Of a DNA stretch of 64,000 nucleotides, positions 11,232-25,247 are shown in pieces. Within the stretch, counting starts at the first letter, position 1; each line of letters starts with the position of its first letter. Origin of the DNA: Arbacia lixula (lineage: Eukaryota > Echinodermata > Echinoidea > Arbacioida > Arbaciidae); contig OZ022581.1 in assembly GCA_963669155.1 (NCBI GenBank), positions 16,765,527-16,829,526 on the forward strand. Direction: 5' to 3'. Made by a program: the position numbers and the translations under genes. The notes beneath the pieces are model-generated. The model was not told the origin of the DNA. It did not search any database and saw only the letters and a list, made by a program, of their open reading frames with translations.

Positions 11232-13903
11232 CGACTCTGGTGAAAAGCCATGGATACAAGTAGGATGCAATGAAGCTAAGCTGCCATTGTATGCACATTT
11301 ACTAGTGTGCACCTGTTCTTTGTTATAGTGCTGTCAAACTTATTCCATAACATAAAGCATGATTTTGAACATCTTTGGCAATTAGGGCTCTCGTCAGCGT
11401 AGATTCCACATGGTATGATTACACTTTGTGCAATCTATTGTACAGCAAGTTAGCAACATACGTCTGTGTACCAATATCACACAAATAGCACCTGGGAATC
11501 AGCCCTTTTAGCGCCAAATCAATCCTAATAGGAGCCCGTTTGGCACTACCAGTAAGTTGGAGCATTATATCAGTACATTGATGTAATAGAGAAATGTCCC
11601 ATAAAAAACATGACTTGTCTCCAATGGCATGCAATACCATTTTCCCTCAGCTGGCAAATTTACTGATTTAATTTAATTTAACGATAATTCAGAAACACCT
11701 CAAAACATGACTTTAAGGTAGTGTATCCCTTTTGCAGCCTTAATCAATTCTGTAAAACATTGCAACAAGTACAATATCTAGGACCAGTTTGTGGAATATC
11801 AACATGGATAGTAATATAGGATTGAAATAGAGAATGTAAAGCAAAAAACTTTGTAGTTTGTCTCTCAGGCTCATCTTCTTCTTTTTTTTCTTTTATAGAA
11901 AGTGAAGATGGAGTTGTCCCTGTAATAATCTAACTTTGTTTATGTACAGGTCATTATATCTGACCATAGAGCTGACAAGACATGTAGAGATGACAGCATT
12001 TATCTGATCGAGTCGCTCAGATTGTGATGTTTACAAGTACAACCCGAGCAAAATCAATATGAAAGGTAGAAACCAATTAAAACCCCATCAATGGTCACTT
12101 TTAAATTCCTTTATTCTGAGAGAATCTGTATGTATTCTCTTATATAAAATGTGGAATTTAGGACTGCAAATAGGATACACCATCTTTGGAATAATGAAGG
12201 CATTATCTCCTCCAGTGATGTATACTCAAGTTTGGACTTAATATCTTTACACATCGGGGGCAGAGGAAAATGTAGAGTTTTACATAGTTTGCTCACCATC
12301 GACCAATGACATACTGACTTGGTGATAAATGCAAGGACTTGTGTTGCTTAAATCATTTGTGAAATACTTTGTATGGTCATAACTGGCTCAGTACTTAACA
12401 TACACACTGTCTTGTTCATATCACTATAAATGATTCATGAAACATCGATAGCTCTCTTCATACATTTTCCTATACATGGCTGACAGTGATGACAATAGGG
12501 TGACTTTAGGACCAGAATTTCATGAGCATAATTTCCAGTGAAACATCTCAGGTTATTAGCTGATATCAACACCATTATGGAAATATGAAGAATGTTTTCT
12601 CGTTATAAATATGTATAAAATGTTGTGAGATATCATTTGGTACACAAAGGCAAGTGAATGGCTGGGAATATTGAAATGAAGAAGGTCCAATTACGTAAGC
12701 GGGATTATTAAAGCTTCATAGAAATACCCATTTTCGCAAACACCCCCATGTATGACTTTGATGTTGCTTTGTTTTCTTTGCCATAAAGGGAAAGTTTTAT
12801 ACCGGTATTTTATATCATGTACTGGATACCGGTGTAAAGAGTTTAGAACGTTTTATGATTATCAACCTTCATCATCACAAATTACCCCACAGATGATTAA
12901 TACTTGTTCAGTTGATACATGAAGCATCCAACTCACTCACACCACATACTTGAATTTCCCTTTGAATGATATCATACAAGCATGTTACTTCAACAGACAA
13001 GAAAAATCTCATCTGTATGCCACAGGCCCATCAGCCATTGATTCATGCATATTACTGTACATGTTACCATGACGATTACTATTATACATAATATAGATCT
13101 GTCATTTCTCTGTGAATACTGCTTGATATTCTATGTACACCATGTTAACATTTACAGAGGAACGCCCATTAAACATCCATGCATGTTGGTGATGAAACAT
13201 ATGTGTGCACCACATGCAAGGTATGCTGGGAAGGGTACAGTCAATGCATACGGTACGTACATTAATCCCGGAGACTTGGTTTCTCAATATAAGCCACTCC
13301 CACCTGGCTTCATTGATAGACAAGTTCCCTTTACGTACACAAATCTGTTATAAATCCATGTTTCTCAAACTATTCTTTGATATTCTGCATGTAGATAGAG
13401 GACATCCAAATTCATTCACTCTCTTTCATAAAAGAGTCATATGGTTTTTATTTTGTCACTGTTGGATCAATGGGCCATTTTTCATCTAGCTCTGCAGCTA
13501 TTGTAACTACCATTCACGCTTGCAGCTCATTCGCTGATTCCAAGGCAGGGTTATAATCGGTAATACATCACAAGAACTGAAAAGTTTGATAAAACAGGAC
13601 CCAGCTAGATCATTTGTTAACTTAAAAGGAGAAGCCAAACCGTTAGCATTACATCCTTCATAATGGCCACTTTGTTCTGTTCTATGGACTATATGGATCA
13701 TACATGTACAGGATCAAACAATTAAATAACTATCAAGCCTAACTACCGGTATTAAGTCACGGAAATATTGATTACTCTGATGCCAATAAATTGACAAATT
13801 GATGGATGGAGAGCTGGAACCTACTTTCTATAATGAACGATTTGGGGGAGAACTTCATGCAATTTATTATTATTATTAAGAATCAGAGCAGGTGAGAAAA
13901 TAA

Positions 13904-13943
13904 GGAGAGAGAGATGGAGGGAGGGAGGGAGAGAGAGAGAGAA
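13904..13943. repeat. GA-rich microsatellite
   Basis: Imperfect GAGA/GGGA run. Confidence 0.9.
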
Positions 13944-15672
13944 AACATTAAATGAATTGCTATTAACCCAACTATATGTATACTTTTTGTTTGTCTTGCC
14001 CAAAATATTTTAGCACCACTTCTAAAAAAAAAAAAAAGGGAAATATACCCATTTAGTGCCACAACATGAAGAATATAAACAACAAAAACTGAGACTCCAA
14101 CATTTTCCTGTACAAATTTTCCTTCTACTCTACATGTAACAAAACAGAAACAATGAAAACGAAATAATTTGGCCTTTTAACATAATAGCATGGCAAAGAA
14201 TCTCCACTGTAACACATGAAGACTGTTATTGACCCCCTTCCCTGATTGACCTACATATGAGCTAATTTAAAGATACCGAGGTACATTTCATGCATAGGAA
14301 AGTCTGGATATCCCTTCATTAAATTTTGACATTGGCTTCCCTTATCAAGTTAACCCTGTGGAAATTAAGAAATATTAAAAAAAAATGATAACTGCATAGA
14401 ATTCTCCCTTTTTAGATACACTGTACAGTCTCAAAACAACAGAACAAATACTGGCCATAATACATTAAATGTCGGCCCTATGAAGACTCCAAATTCTTTG
14501 CATTCTCAACAGTATGAACAAAGTGACCTTACCTATACTATAAAATATAAAATGATGTATATATGTCATACATCTTTTCAGGGTTTTTTTCTAGAGGATG
14601 TCCACTTGTCCTGATCCCAAGAAAGCTTGGATGACCAGGCACACAGAAGAAGAATAGATAGCGTAGTAACCTCCAGTATCCATCCAAACAGTCCGATCCC
14701 TAATGCTGTACCCTTCCACACTAAGACATTCACATCACAAAACAACTTTCACCAGCAGATACAAAATGCAAACAACATTCACCAAACTTGACTCTTTTTT
14801 TACAAAAAACAAATCTACATAGCTACATATTTTGTTTCACTATCACCACAAGAAGAAGAAACTAATTATCACTATACAATGACCAAACAGCCGCACATAT
14901 ACATATATTGTGAAATAATAAAGATGTTGCATGTTTATGTGAGTGTTGGGATAATTAATGTATTTACCTGGTCCATATGTCATAAAACTTGTTATTTACA
15001 AATAACCTCCAGTATGCTCAAATTGCTCTCATCCATTTAAAAGCAAGGATTTCAGTAGCTTGTAACAAATATTGTAATGTTGCAAGTCTCGATAACAAGT
15101 TTTATGAGATACAAATCACATTTGCAGCATGATGGCATGTAGAATTAGTAACTATGTGAGTATTCAGAATAGACATTTACATGTAGAAAGACTGGTTGAT
15201 TCTGACAGAGGTTGAGCCTGTATTCAGAGCAAGGTCTGTGCTTTTTAGTTGGAAGGTACATCATTTCATTCACATAATAAAGAAGCACTGACAATTCTTT
15301 ATGTCTTTAACATGACAGATATAATGGTGTCTGATAATGGTCCATTCTCAAGGCAGATCACCAGTACGGGCTGCAATTACACATGATGATGCAGTATGGC
15401 GAACTAGAAACACTTAACATGTATATCCACCAATGAAATAAGACACACTGTTCACTGGCCTGCCTCATTTATATTGACCTGTGTGATATGGTGTGATACA
15501 TTTTTACAAGTATTGCTTTCTTCCTGATGTATGACGTCGTGAATATAGGATAACATTTTCCTTTTTGCCAAAAGAAATAATACGCTACCTGAAAAAATCT
15601 GAACAAAACGACAACACCTCATTGACAACAAAAAGTCAAGAGTGTTTTTGTTTTTTGCTATTTTTTTGTAAT

Positions 15673-15678
15673 TTTATT
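15673..15678 (-). terminator. candidate poly(A) signal, TP53INP homologue
   Basis: TTTATT on the plus strand reads AATAAA on the minus strand, about 260 bases past the stop codon at 15937. Longer 3' UTRs are also possible, because vertebrate TP53INP1 has a multi-kilobase one. Confidence 0.35.
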
Positions 15679-15936
15679 ACATTTTAAGTTTGAGAAGAAA
15701 AAAACAATTAAAATTTCTTATCTATGCTTCCTCTTGAAACAAATAACCTGAATATATATTTCTCTCAAATAACTAGTTTCAATAAATAATACCGCTTTAA
15801 ATTTTGAATGAATATCTACACTTATATAAACAACACAAATAAATGTTTGTAAATAAATTGATAACACATTGATAATGAATTCTATCTAGACTTGTGATCA
15901 TGTACCGGTGTGCATATGCCGGGACCAGACCGCTCA

Positions 15937-17253
15937 TTAACGTGGCTGCTTGTAGATAGAGCTAGAGTGGCGCCCACTGACGGTGGAGTTCTGCCGGTAA
16001 TGGCGGCGCGACGAGGCACTTTGTTGATGGTACGCCTTGTTGTGTCTGTCAATCTTACCCCGTGTCTGGTGTCGCTGTTGATGCTTCCTTACCTCCCGCT
16101 GCTCACACATGGCCGTCTCACTAGCGGATTGTTCCATGCCCACGCGGGCCGCGATGGCCGCCGCCCGACGCGGGGGCTTAGCATTGCGCACCCGTAGGTT
16201 ATGGGAGCGCCTCGCTACAGTCCTGGAGTTCTTAGGCCGGGAGTGGGGGTTGGGGTGCTGGCGGCGGTGGTGGAGGGGTGAAGGGCCGCCCCCTCGGTGG
16301 CTGCTAGGGTGGTGGTAGACAGACATGCTGGGGTGCTCAATGAGCAGGTCCTCCATGGGACTAGTGGCCAGCTGCTGGGGGGAGTGGCCGCCTGCCGTAA
16401 AGCAAGGGGGAGGGGTCACCAGCCAGCTCTCCTCCATGCGGTGGGGCTTGTCGGGCACAGACTTGGGCTTGGACTGGAAGCCTTCCCTGTCTGCTGCTCT
16501 CCTGGGAGACCGGCGGGGGCTCGGTGTCTCACACTCATCTGGCAAGAGGCAACATGGGAAAGAACCAACAAGTCAGATATGAAAACACTCATCCTACAAG
16601 GAACAACATGGGAAAGAACCAACAAGTTAGACATGAAAACTTTTCTGTTTTCCTATCATTGAGGTGGTGGGTGGGAGGGCAAAGTTCCCACCCACATCAC
16701 TAGTCAATGCTAATGGCTACCAATCTTAAGCTTCATCAGAGTCCCACTAATCATATGCAATTTACCCATGATATGTGCAGATATATATAGGAAAAATACA
16801 AGATTAATTGAGTCATTCATATCTACTTTACAAAATGCCCAGTAATTGCGATTAGAAATGACAAATGAGGAATTACAAATTGTTATCAAATGTATGGATA
16901 CAAGTTAAGTTGGTAATGTAACTCAGGAGCAACTGAAAATAACTGTCAATATAAATTTATACTTTAACCAGCTCCTTATCGCATACATGTACAAACAACC
17001 CCTTGCAAGCCCCTAAAAGCTCCTTGATGTTCTTTTCATACAGCTTTTTCAATTAAGGAGTCTAAAAAAAGCACTGTCATTAACAAATCATTGCAGGGTG
17101 TGGGGAAGGTGACTCACTCGTGACGTCCACGAGCACCCAGTCATCGTCCATCTCCACCTCTTCCATCGGAGCATCCTCCTTCTTCCCCACCATCGCAGGG
17201 TCGTCCGTGCTGCCGTGGGTGCCAAAGAGGTACTCGCTGAGTCCGCTGAACAT
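15937..17253 (-). CDS. TP53INP: tumour protein p53-inducible nuclear protein homologue (autophagy cofactor)
   Basis: Coding exons 17253-17118 and 16538-15937 (minus strand) total 738 nt, 245 residues; human TP53INP1 has 240. The start MFSGLSEYLFG matches the family's MFQRL-type N-terminus. An acidic run leads into WVLV (residues 39-42), the LC3-interacting motif that vertebrate members have as WILV. Exon 2 carries the two hallmark blocks: MEESWLVTPPPCFTAGG (residues 80-96) and SPMEDLLIEHPSMSVY (105-120). The rest is basic and rich in Arg, His and Ser, consistent with the family's nuclear and nucleolar targeting. Family members shuttle from nucleus to autophagosomes and act as stress-induced coactivators; that is inferred here from homology. 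The junction is phase 1 (codon A|AT), GT-AG. The C-terminal tail is diverged. Confidence 0.93.
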
Positions 17254-17329
17254 CTTACGTCAGGTGCTCAGGCCTTGTCTGAATGAGATGGGTGGGGGAC
17301 AAGCTGACTTTAAGTATGCAGTACACTGC

Positions 17330-17640
17330 AGCAAGAAAGACAAGGAGAGAGACAGAAAGAGACAAAGAGAGACAGAGAGAGTAAGATATTGACAGAGAGG
17401 GAGAGAGAGCTATGGTGAGTGGAAGGAAGATGGCAAGATAGTAAAAGAGACATAGATGGACAGAAAGGGAAGGACAAAGAGATGGAGAGAGAGAGAGGGG
17501 CAGTAAGAGAAAGAGGCAAAGAGAGAAAGGGAGAGAAACAGAAATATGCACAGAGATAGAGAAAGAAAAGAAGAAAGAAACACAGAGGGAGACAATAGGA
17601 CAGGGCGAATGAGAACAATGAGAGAGAAAAAAAGATATTG
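17330..17640. repeat. GA-rich low-complexity tract
   Basis: About 300 bases of imperfect GAGA/GAAA/GGGA repeats directly upstream of the TP53INP start codon exon, probably within its first intron. The long Ser/Leu/Phe-rich frames read from the other strand are artefacts of this composition. Confidence 0.85.
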
Positions 17641-18394
17641 CTCACACAATGTACTATACTTTTCAATATCGGCACTGTTTCAGAAATGACTACTGAGAAT
17701 GGTATCAAGGGCCAACATAACTTGTTACTTTTATACAAGGTACGCTCGTGCAGCATTTAGAAGCCATAGAAACTACAAATTTATTATCCTTCACAATTCA
17801 TGTCTGCTACCTTGTACTTATTTTTGTTTCATACTAATGACACATGGAAGTAAAAGTAGCTCTAATGATGTTAAACATACCTGTATTGCACTTGAATTTG
17901 CTTAAACTTTTGCTGATCTACTCTACATGTATAAAATTGATAATATAAATCTGAATATATTGGCCACTCATTTAAAGGTGGACCATGTTTGCAGACATCA
18001 GGTTTGGAGTTACAAATGAAATGTTTACAATCAACTAATTTCTCACAAAACTGACCACGAAAGGTCCAGTATACAGAATTCTGATTGAGATGCTTCAAAT
18101 GTACAATGATCTGCAACAAGCACACTACACTGATAGATGACAGACAATAGGTCAGCACAACATGAAATGGTCATTACAGATCCACTAAAAGTCAATGCCA
18201 CTTCCTGTGTTGTTGTACTACACTTACATTCACATTGTATTTTAGACCTCCAAAAGACAGAGATACACAATCTTTAAATAAACTGTTCAATGAAAAACAT
18301 TGGGTGTGACAAAACATAGATGATAGTCCTTGACAACACAATACTTAAAATACATTTTAATCATCTTGCTTACAGTGAAAAGCTGGATGTGATG

Positions 18395-18590
18395 CTTGCA
18401 GTGTAGTGACGTCCCTGGGGCTGGAAGGCCGAATGAGTTAGTCGCTTCTGATGCCCCGAAATAGCTCACTTTCACAGGATACGTGTTATTCAGCTCTGGC
18501 AGGTCGCCGACAATAGCTGCTTGACTCAGCAATCCAATTAAACTCGCAGCACGCAGGGGTCAGCTCAACATCTGCAGTTTCCTACGCAAT
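18395..18590 (-). other. exon-like or regulatory segment upstream of TP53INP
   Basis: A GC-richer island in an AT-rich intron. Read on the minus strand it is open for about 80 codons but resembles no family I know. It contains TTGACTCAGCAA (18521 region), which fits the TGACTCAGC core bound by Maf/NRF2-type factors, and TGACGTCC. It could be an alternative 5' exon or an enhancer. Evidence is compositional only. Confidence 0.25.
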
Positions 18591-21467
18591 TTGGAGAAGA
18601 CAATGGCAATATACTTATTATTACAAATTATTGATTACTTCTTTATAGGTTCGCCCTAGCCTTCATGCTCCATTTTACGACATCACTAATCTCATAAAGA
18701 TCTAATGAAGTCTGGATCATTAAAAGACCATAATTGTTTAGGTACACCTGTACATCAAATGCTGGTAGCTTCCTAAATGTATTGCATACATGTATGAAGT
18801 AACTTGCTCAGGTATGGTGCAATATCACTGTTTACCATGTAGAAGACAGAAGAATTGGGTCAGAACACCAGTGCCTTCCTGTCAGACTGTACACACTGTG
18901 TGCAATGCCAATTGGCATAATGTCAAAACAAAGAGTAATAAAAAACATAGCATCCACAAAAATACAACAGAATGGTTGAATGCACGTACATCTCATTAAT
19001 CTATTCAGTATACATGTACCTGCACAAATCACACATTTCAATAAATTCCACATGAAGTAAAGCATATTGCAATTGATCTACATGTTACTGATTTTTAAAT
19101 GTCACACATATTAGAGCATTTCCACCAGCAACAATCTATTTTAATCAAATGTAAACCAAGACAGTGTGCAAGTTAGTGACAGGAGGGGTTATATATAGTG
19201 AGAGGTTGGGGGGGGGGGGGAAGACATACAGACAGGGAGAGAGGGGGGCAGGAGATCGAGAGAGAAACAGGGAGGAAAGACAAAAGACATAGAGAGAGAA
19301 AGAGTAAATGGGAGCTGGGACAGGGACATTCAGAGACAGAGACATGTACACTGTAGAAATATCAAGATAGAGCAAGCTATAGGGTATACTGGTAGACAGA
19401 CCCATCCCCCTATCATTTTTATTTCTCCTTCATACCAGCTATATAACAAAACAACAAAATGCATCTACATGCATTGCCACCAGATATGTGATTCTAATGT
19501 CCGGCCGAGCCTTCGAGGACATCTGGACATGTATGACATCCATCAACAACACACCTGCACACAGTGCCTACCTATACTTACCCTGGTAACACACTATTTA
19601 CAACCTCCAGCTTCATTTACATGTAGGCTAGTCTGCAGGAACAGACTCAACTGTGATACACACAGTGACACAACGTGTGTCTGATAGATCAGGCTATAGG
19701 TCCAAATAGTGTATGTAGAAAATATATGGAAAGTAACTCGATCATCTCAGGATATATTGCAGATTTATACAATTATTGACCAAATAACAAGGGTTTGTAC
19801 TTTGTAGTCTAAGTCTAATAAGCACTAGTCTCTGTTGTGATATTTTTATTGTGTCTGGTAGTTAGACTACAACTCAGCAGTAGCCTATATTCTCAATCAT
19901 GTCTCAATACGGAAGCCTGTACAGCTATAGTTACATGAGTATTGCATGTAGTCTCTACATTTTCAGACTCATTACAAATCAGACTGACAAAAAATGGTTT
20001 GTGCGCGCCAGAAAACTATTGCCTGCAACTTCTAGACTACTCTACGCGGTCTACCACCACAAAATGACAGCCTACCGCAACTGTTTTCCTGTTGTCAAGA
20101 TGTAAACACGATGTCATCTGTTATCATTGCAAATGTCATAATTGCAGTTGTGTGCCCGGCCGGCCGGCGAGCGCCCAGCTGCATGGTTCAGCAAAATAAT
20201 ATGTAACTTAACTACTGAAGGTCAGTTTCAAAGGGTAGGAACGTGCATGTAGGAAGGACATGTATACATGGGGCAAAGAACAAGGGTGGGTGCAGATATC
20301 TAGGTCTCTCCAGTTAGCTAAGACATGTACAGTCACCTAGCTATGTCACTACATGTAAATATACAGAGACCAGAAAGTAAGATCAACATGAAGTACTGTG
20401 AAATTTCAATTTAAATATTGATTTGGGAAAATAGGAAGTCAATCATCTCTGTTATTTGATTGGCAACAAGCATGCATGAAATACATGCACGCATGTAAAA
20501 CTTTTCAAAACATTAGCATTACCTCTTAATTCTATCAAGCTTAAACATATTCCAGCACATTTAAATCTAATTGGATGTTAAATGCTCTTTTTAGCATTCC
20601 TTATATCCAAACCCACAAAGAGTCTGCGCCGTGTGCAGAGTGCAGACTATCACAAAGAAAGCTAATATAGTAGAAGCCCAGTTACACTCTACAAGTAGAG
20701 GCTGCTGTAAGCCTGTAAGCAATCTACACTTAATCCCAGTGGGATCAGATTAAATCACATCAAGATTAAAAGGTTTTTTTACTGGATATCCAGTGCACCA
20801 TGTGTGGCTTAGTATGTGATAAACTCGTGAACTTTTGCTCTCTTTGTTGGCATATGCCTAAGCCCTCGCACCATTTCTGGTAGTTATTAATAGTTTGTTG
20901 TAACTTACTCCATTCATATTTCATTCCATTTTGATAAGTGTCATACATGTCACTGTTTCCTGTGATTCTGTTTCACTGCATGACATAACCCCCCCCCCCC
21001 CCCCCATTCCCCCTTAATGCTTCCGATTGTATATGCATGTCCATTTCTTGTTTTTTTTTAGCAATAGTTTTAACATGAATGGTTTCAGTTTATTATTGTG
21101 TTATACTGTAGCTAATATGCTTTTCTTTAAAGAAAACTGAACTATTGTTACATCAAATGGTAACTTTTAATCTTAAGTGTCATATGTTACTGAAACTATA
21201 GGTGTATGTTAGGATTTGATGTCTTCTGCAAAAGAGGCACATAACCTTTAAATACACGTAACCCTGATACAAACTGGAGCACTGTACATGCACTGTATGT
21301 AAGTCTGTCATTTAGCATAGGAGCCCCTTCGTCACAGGAGATTGATATTTCCTCCATCTCGTCTACATGATGGCATCCTCAGGATCAAAAACAGGTTTGG
21401 CTGAAGATCGAAAGATATCTCACTCACTGACCTCCCGCATATAAGACCCCATTCTAGCAAGCACTAT

Positions 21468-21566
21468 TCTATTCTATTCTATTTAGCCTATTTCTCTCCA
21501 CTGCTGAAGGAAGGCCTCCTCATCATTTTTCCATCTTGATCTGTCTTGTGCCGTTCGTTTAGCAAG
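21468..21566 (-). mobile_element. non-LTR retrotransposon 3' end remnant, copy 1
   Basis: On the minus strand this reads AQDRSRWKNDEEAFLQQWRE, typical of the extreme C-terminus of LINE reverse transcriptase polyproteins (W..A.DR..W pattern). It is followed by a (TAGAA)n-type tail at 21468-21483. A longer relative is at 57935-58090. Confidence 0.65.
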
Positions 21567-22549
21567 CACATCAGCGTTTTAATAAGACAAATATATCCCC
21601 AATATCTTTTTTAGTCTTTTTTTTTTGGGGGGGGGGGGGGGTAACTCTTTTTGACAGAGAGAGACATTCCCATCCCCTTTAATATTCTAAACTTTCTAGT
21701 ATGAACAAGTGGGAATGTCTAAACATTCATGGTTAAAACCAATTCCCGGAAAATGTCCTGTATGGGAGATATCCAATCCTCTCTTCTATGTTTACTTCTT
21801 AACATCTGTTTTTTGACTGATTAGTCACTTATGATACCCATGGCCTCTATGAATTAGTCACTGGCAATATTAGACATGGACAGATGTCCCTGAAAGCTTA
21901 GAAATACCCCCTATAAAACAATATTGATATTAGGGATATACTCAAGGTAATAAGGAAATAAAAATGCAACCACTGCAAAAAAAATATTTGGAGACCTGTC
22001 TGATGTACTGTACATGGACCCTGGTACTATAACCAAATAATAGTTCATATTAAACAGGTAATGCAGTGTCATACATGTTGTCTTGAAGAAAACATATGGT
22101 ACTGTAAATCATTACATGAAAATAAGATTAAATATTTTACAGAAATAAATTATGAAGAAGTATAATGTAAGCAGTGCGAGCCCACTGACACAAGAAAGGA
22201 GAATCAGGCAAAGTTGTTATCAGTATGTGACATATTATCATTGAGAAGACAAAAACAAATATTCAACATGAATTTTAAATTATTTATATGTATAATTGTT
22301 AAAAACATGTTCAGATCTTATCCCATGACGTATTCCAACAAGAGTGAAAATCAAATATTTTTATTAGCATTTCTACTTTTTTATATTTAATATTTAAAGA
22401 TTCACGTCACAAGAACTAAATTCTAAAAACCAAAATCACAAAGAAAAAAATGAATATTCTATTAGAATTTTCAATTCATAAATTTGTAATAATGTTTGTT
22501 TAGGCAACCAGGGTTGCAGAAATATAGAAAAGGCTCTTTATTCTATGGT

Positions 22550-22669
22550 CCCCCCCCCCCCCCCCCCCCCTTTGAAGTAATGGAGCTGGCCAAATGCAAA
22601 TGTGTTACAGGTTTTCGTTCCAAGTGGATGCACACAAAACTGAAGCCAAGCCACAGGAAGCCAATGAAG

Positions 22670-22709
<40 letters not shown>

Positions 22710-22898
22710 GTACACAGATTATGAAAAACAAGGCTCTCAAGCCATACACACACCTTACACAACCCAGTCATAACAATTACAGAAGGTCACCTTCAGCACG
22801 TTCCGCAACGCAAATAGGGGCTATTTTTAATGATGAAATGACCCTTGCATACTAAGTGCCTCTCTTCTGTGTGTGTCTGTGTGTGTGTGTGTGTGTGC
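22550..22898. repeat. cluster of C-run, (CA)n and (GT)n simple repeats
   Basis: C run at 22550-22570, (CA)n at 22670-22709 and (GT)n at 22868-22897. Open frames through them are low-complexity artefacts. Confidence 0.95.
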
Positions 22899-25247
22899 AT
22901 CCGGCTGGCATGTGTTACAATGCGTGATGTGGTTTGCTCATCATGTGCCAGGCATTTGACAGGAACCTTTGAACACGCCCTAGTCTACTTCATGGAGACC
23001 CTTTTCCATACATGATTTGCTGTACTGTTCATGTCGCAAGACAAAGTGACACATTTCAAATGCTTTTCAAAGTCCCCAACAAAGCACACAATTGAGCATG
23101 AGTTTGACCTGACAGATGATGAAACAATAGTGGCTCTTTCTTTTGTCCAGCCATCTTGGGTCTGAATGGACAACTAGGGAGCAACAAGCTGTAATGCCAA
23201 TCAGCTGTTATTTAGAAGCTGCTTTGTGTCTGACCCATCCATCACTGTGTAGGTTTGGCTGGCCTGATGCTATGATTTTCACTGCAGGAGACACACCCAG
23301 CTCATAAATAAAGCCGGGTGCATGGCAGAATAACAAACCTCCTCTTCATTTTTTTCCATAGTGTGCAGACATCAAGAACTTGTTGATCACTGTCAGGTTT
23401 TCAAGTCATAGATTTTAACCACGGAGAAAAATACTAAGTTATAAATGGAAGCTTCTTTTTTAACTTAATAACTTAATGTCATCAAATGTACGCAACTTTG
23501 TTTTCCATTTTGCCCGTTGAGAACGATATTTCGGTCACTTGGGGCTCTCTTGTTATTCACAGGGATTCTTTTTTTGCATTGCTAATCACCTCAAGTCTGC
23601 ATGTAATGTTTGCACCGATACACATAAAAAGCCATGTACGATCAAGCTGGGACACGCTCATGAGGTTCATCACACTATACTGGTTTGTGCGACATAGCTC
23701 TGCATACTTCCTGGGTTTATTTTGGACGTCACACCTGCTTTTTCAAAAGTGGGTTAGCACCACAACACAGAGGACCAGATCGTTGAGTCTTCTGGCTCAG
23801 TGACACAGTATTTGCATCAGTCTACTTTCACCTGTAAATAGTTACACGCCCCTTTGCTTTTAGCCTAGTTTTGGGGGATGAGGAGAGCATGGACACAACC
23901 ATGTTGGTTAACAACTATGCCTGGTAACAAAGACTACTCCCTCTCCCCCATTTACATGGTGAGGGATCATGCAACTCCACAACCTACAAACTACTACCTT
24001 GTTTTAAAACAAGGACAACCCACCAACCAGAAACAGCAAGGAGCATTGTGCTTCTTGTTGTTCTCATTTATTCCTGGTTTCTTTGTTCTTTTCATTATAA
24101 CACTTGATAGCATTGTTCGGCTGATTTTAATCTCTAACATGTTCTACATTTGTTTTTATTTATTAATATTAAACCTCTGTATTGCATTTCCACCATAATG
24201 CCTACAAGTGGTATGGGCGGGGTATTTCAATGTTTGTCTTGGGGTTAGGGAGATGAAGATTAGCATTTAGTTATGTAAAAGAAGAAAACGATGATGCCGA
24301 TTTCACAGCAATTCACAGCAATTTATCATAAACTATGCAGGTTTATTGTAAAAAGTTGACAATGTGAAATGCCTTCTAAATGTGTTGTTACAAGTCTAAA
24401 CAGATGAATTTTAAACTTCATCTAGACTACATCAGTTCACTGTGACTGAGCCTATTTAATATCACCCTGATTTCCTGAAATAACAAAACATTTCATAACG
24501 CAGCTCATATGATTAGGGCATTTAGTAATCCTGAAAAAGTTAACATAGGTGTAAGTTGAAAAACAACCTAATAAATGTAGAATGTTCATCGGCAGAATAA
24601 ATATGGTCTTACCATTTAATTACGAATTACATACGTAAACCAATTCCGATAACGGAAAAGGAAAAAAAAATGAACATATATCCCAGCAACAGATCAATCC
24701 ATCAATTATTTATAGTTAACATTCTTCAGTATCAACAAATGAAGTCATCTGCCAAGAAGATTGTGTAACGCTCAGTTCAAAGCAACAAGAAAGTATTCTG
24801 AAATTGCTAATCATGACAAAGCTCTGCTTGTAACTAATGTTTACAACAATTCACTCAGTTGAGCTGTCCGTCCAACAGCGTTTCAACCATCTCTCTACTC
24901 GAAATAAAGACAACAAAATGGTGGCTAACCGGTACCTAAGCTATGATACTACAGTCACTATAGATAGTAATTGGGGCTGAATCTGCAGCAAGCGGCTTGA
25001 ACAGCCGACGCCTGCAGCGGCCGGGTCGTGCATTCGAAGATGTCGAACCGTAATCTGATCATCGACGCCGCTATGACAGCGCCATCGCTACCCATATATT
25101 ACACACAGCTTACAAGGCAGACAGGGCGTATACGCTGTGCGTAGGCATAGTCGGGATTTGGACGTCAACAACACAAAAATTATTTTCTTGGCAAAGATAT
25201 AATCCTCCTCTGAACCCTAGAATATAACAAATTTCAGCTCAACTCAC

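Larger units (their letters stand above)
8040..15660. other. non-coding stretch without a recognisable gene
   Basis: Short open frames here resemble no family I know, and I see no exon with paired splice sites and sustained coding character. It contains the inverted repeat at 11063-11231, a GA-rich tract near 13904-13943 and short A runs. Its right part may include 3' UTR of the TP53INP homologue, which is transcribed leftward into it. Confidence 0.5.
18600..25240. other. probable first intron of the TP53INP homologue
   Basis: No coding exon recognised. It contains a G run at 19207-19221, C runs at about 20990-21005 and 22550-22570, a G run at about 21628-21642, CA and GT microsatellites at 22670-22898 and a LINE tail remnant at 21468-21566. 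Assignment as intron rests on the 5' UTR exon proposed at 25248. Confidence 0.4.

Noticed and set aside
17255..17756. Minus-strand frames of up to 148 codons rich in Ser, Leu and Phe
   Set aside because: They come from a GA-rich low-complexity tract; there is no domain, start context or splice support.
22496..22855. 119-codon frame with proline run and Thr-His repeat
   Set aside because: Produced by the C run and (CA)n microsatellite.
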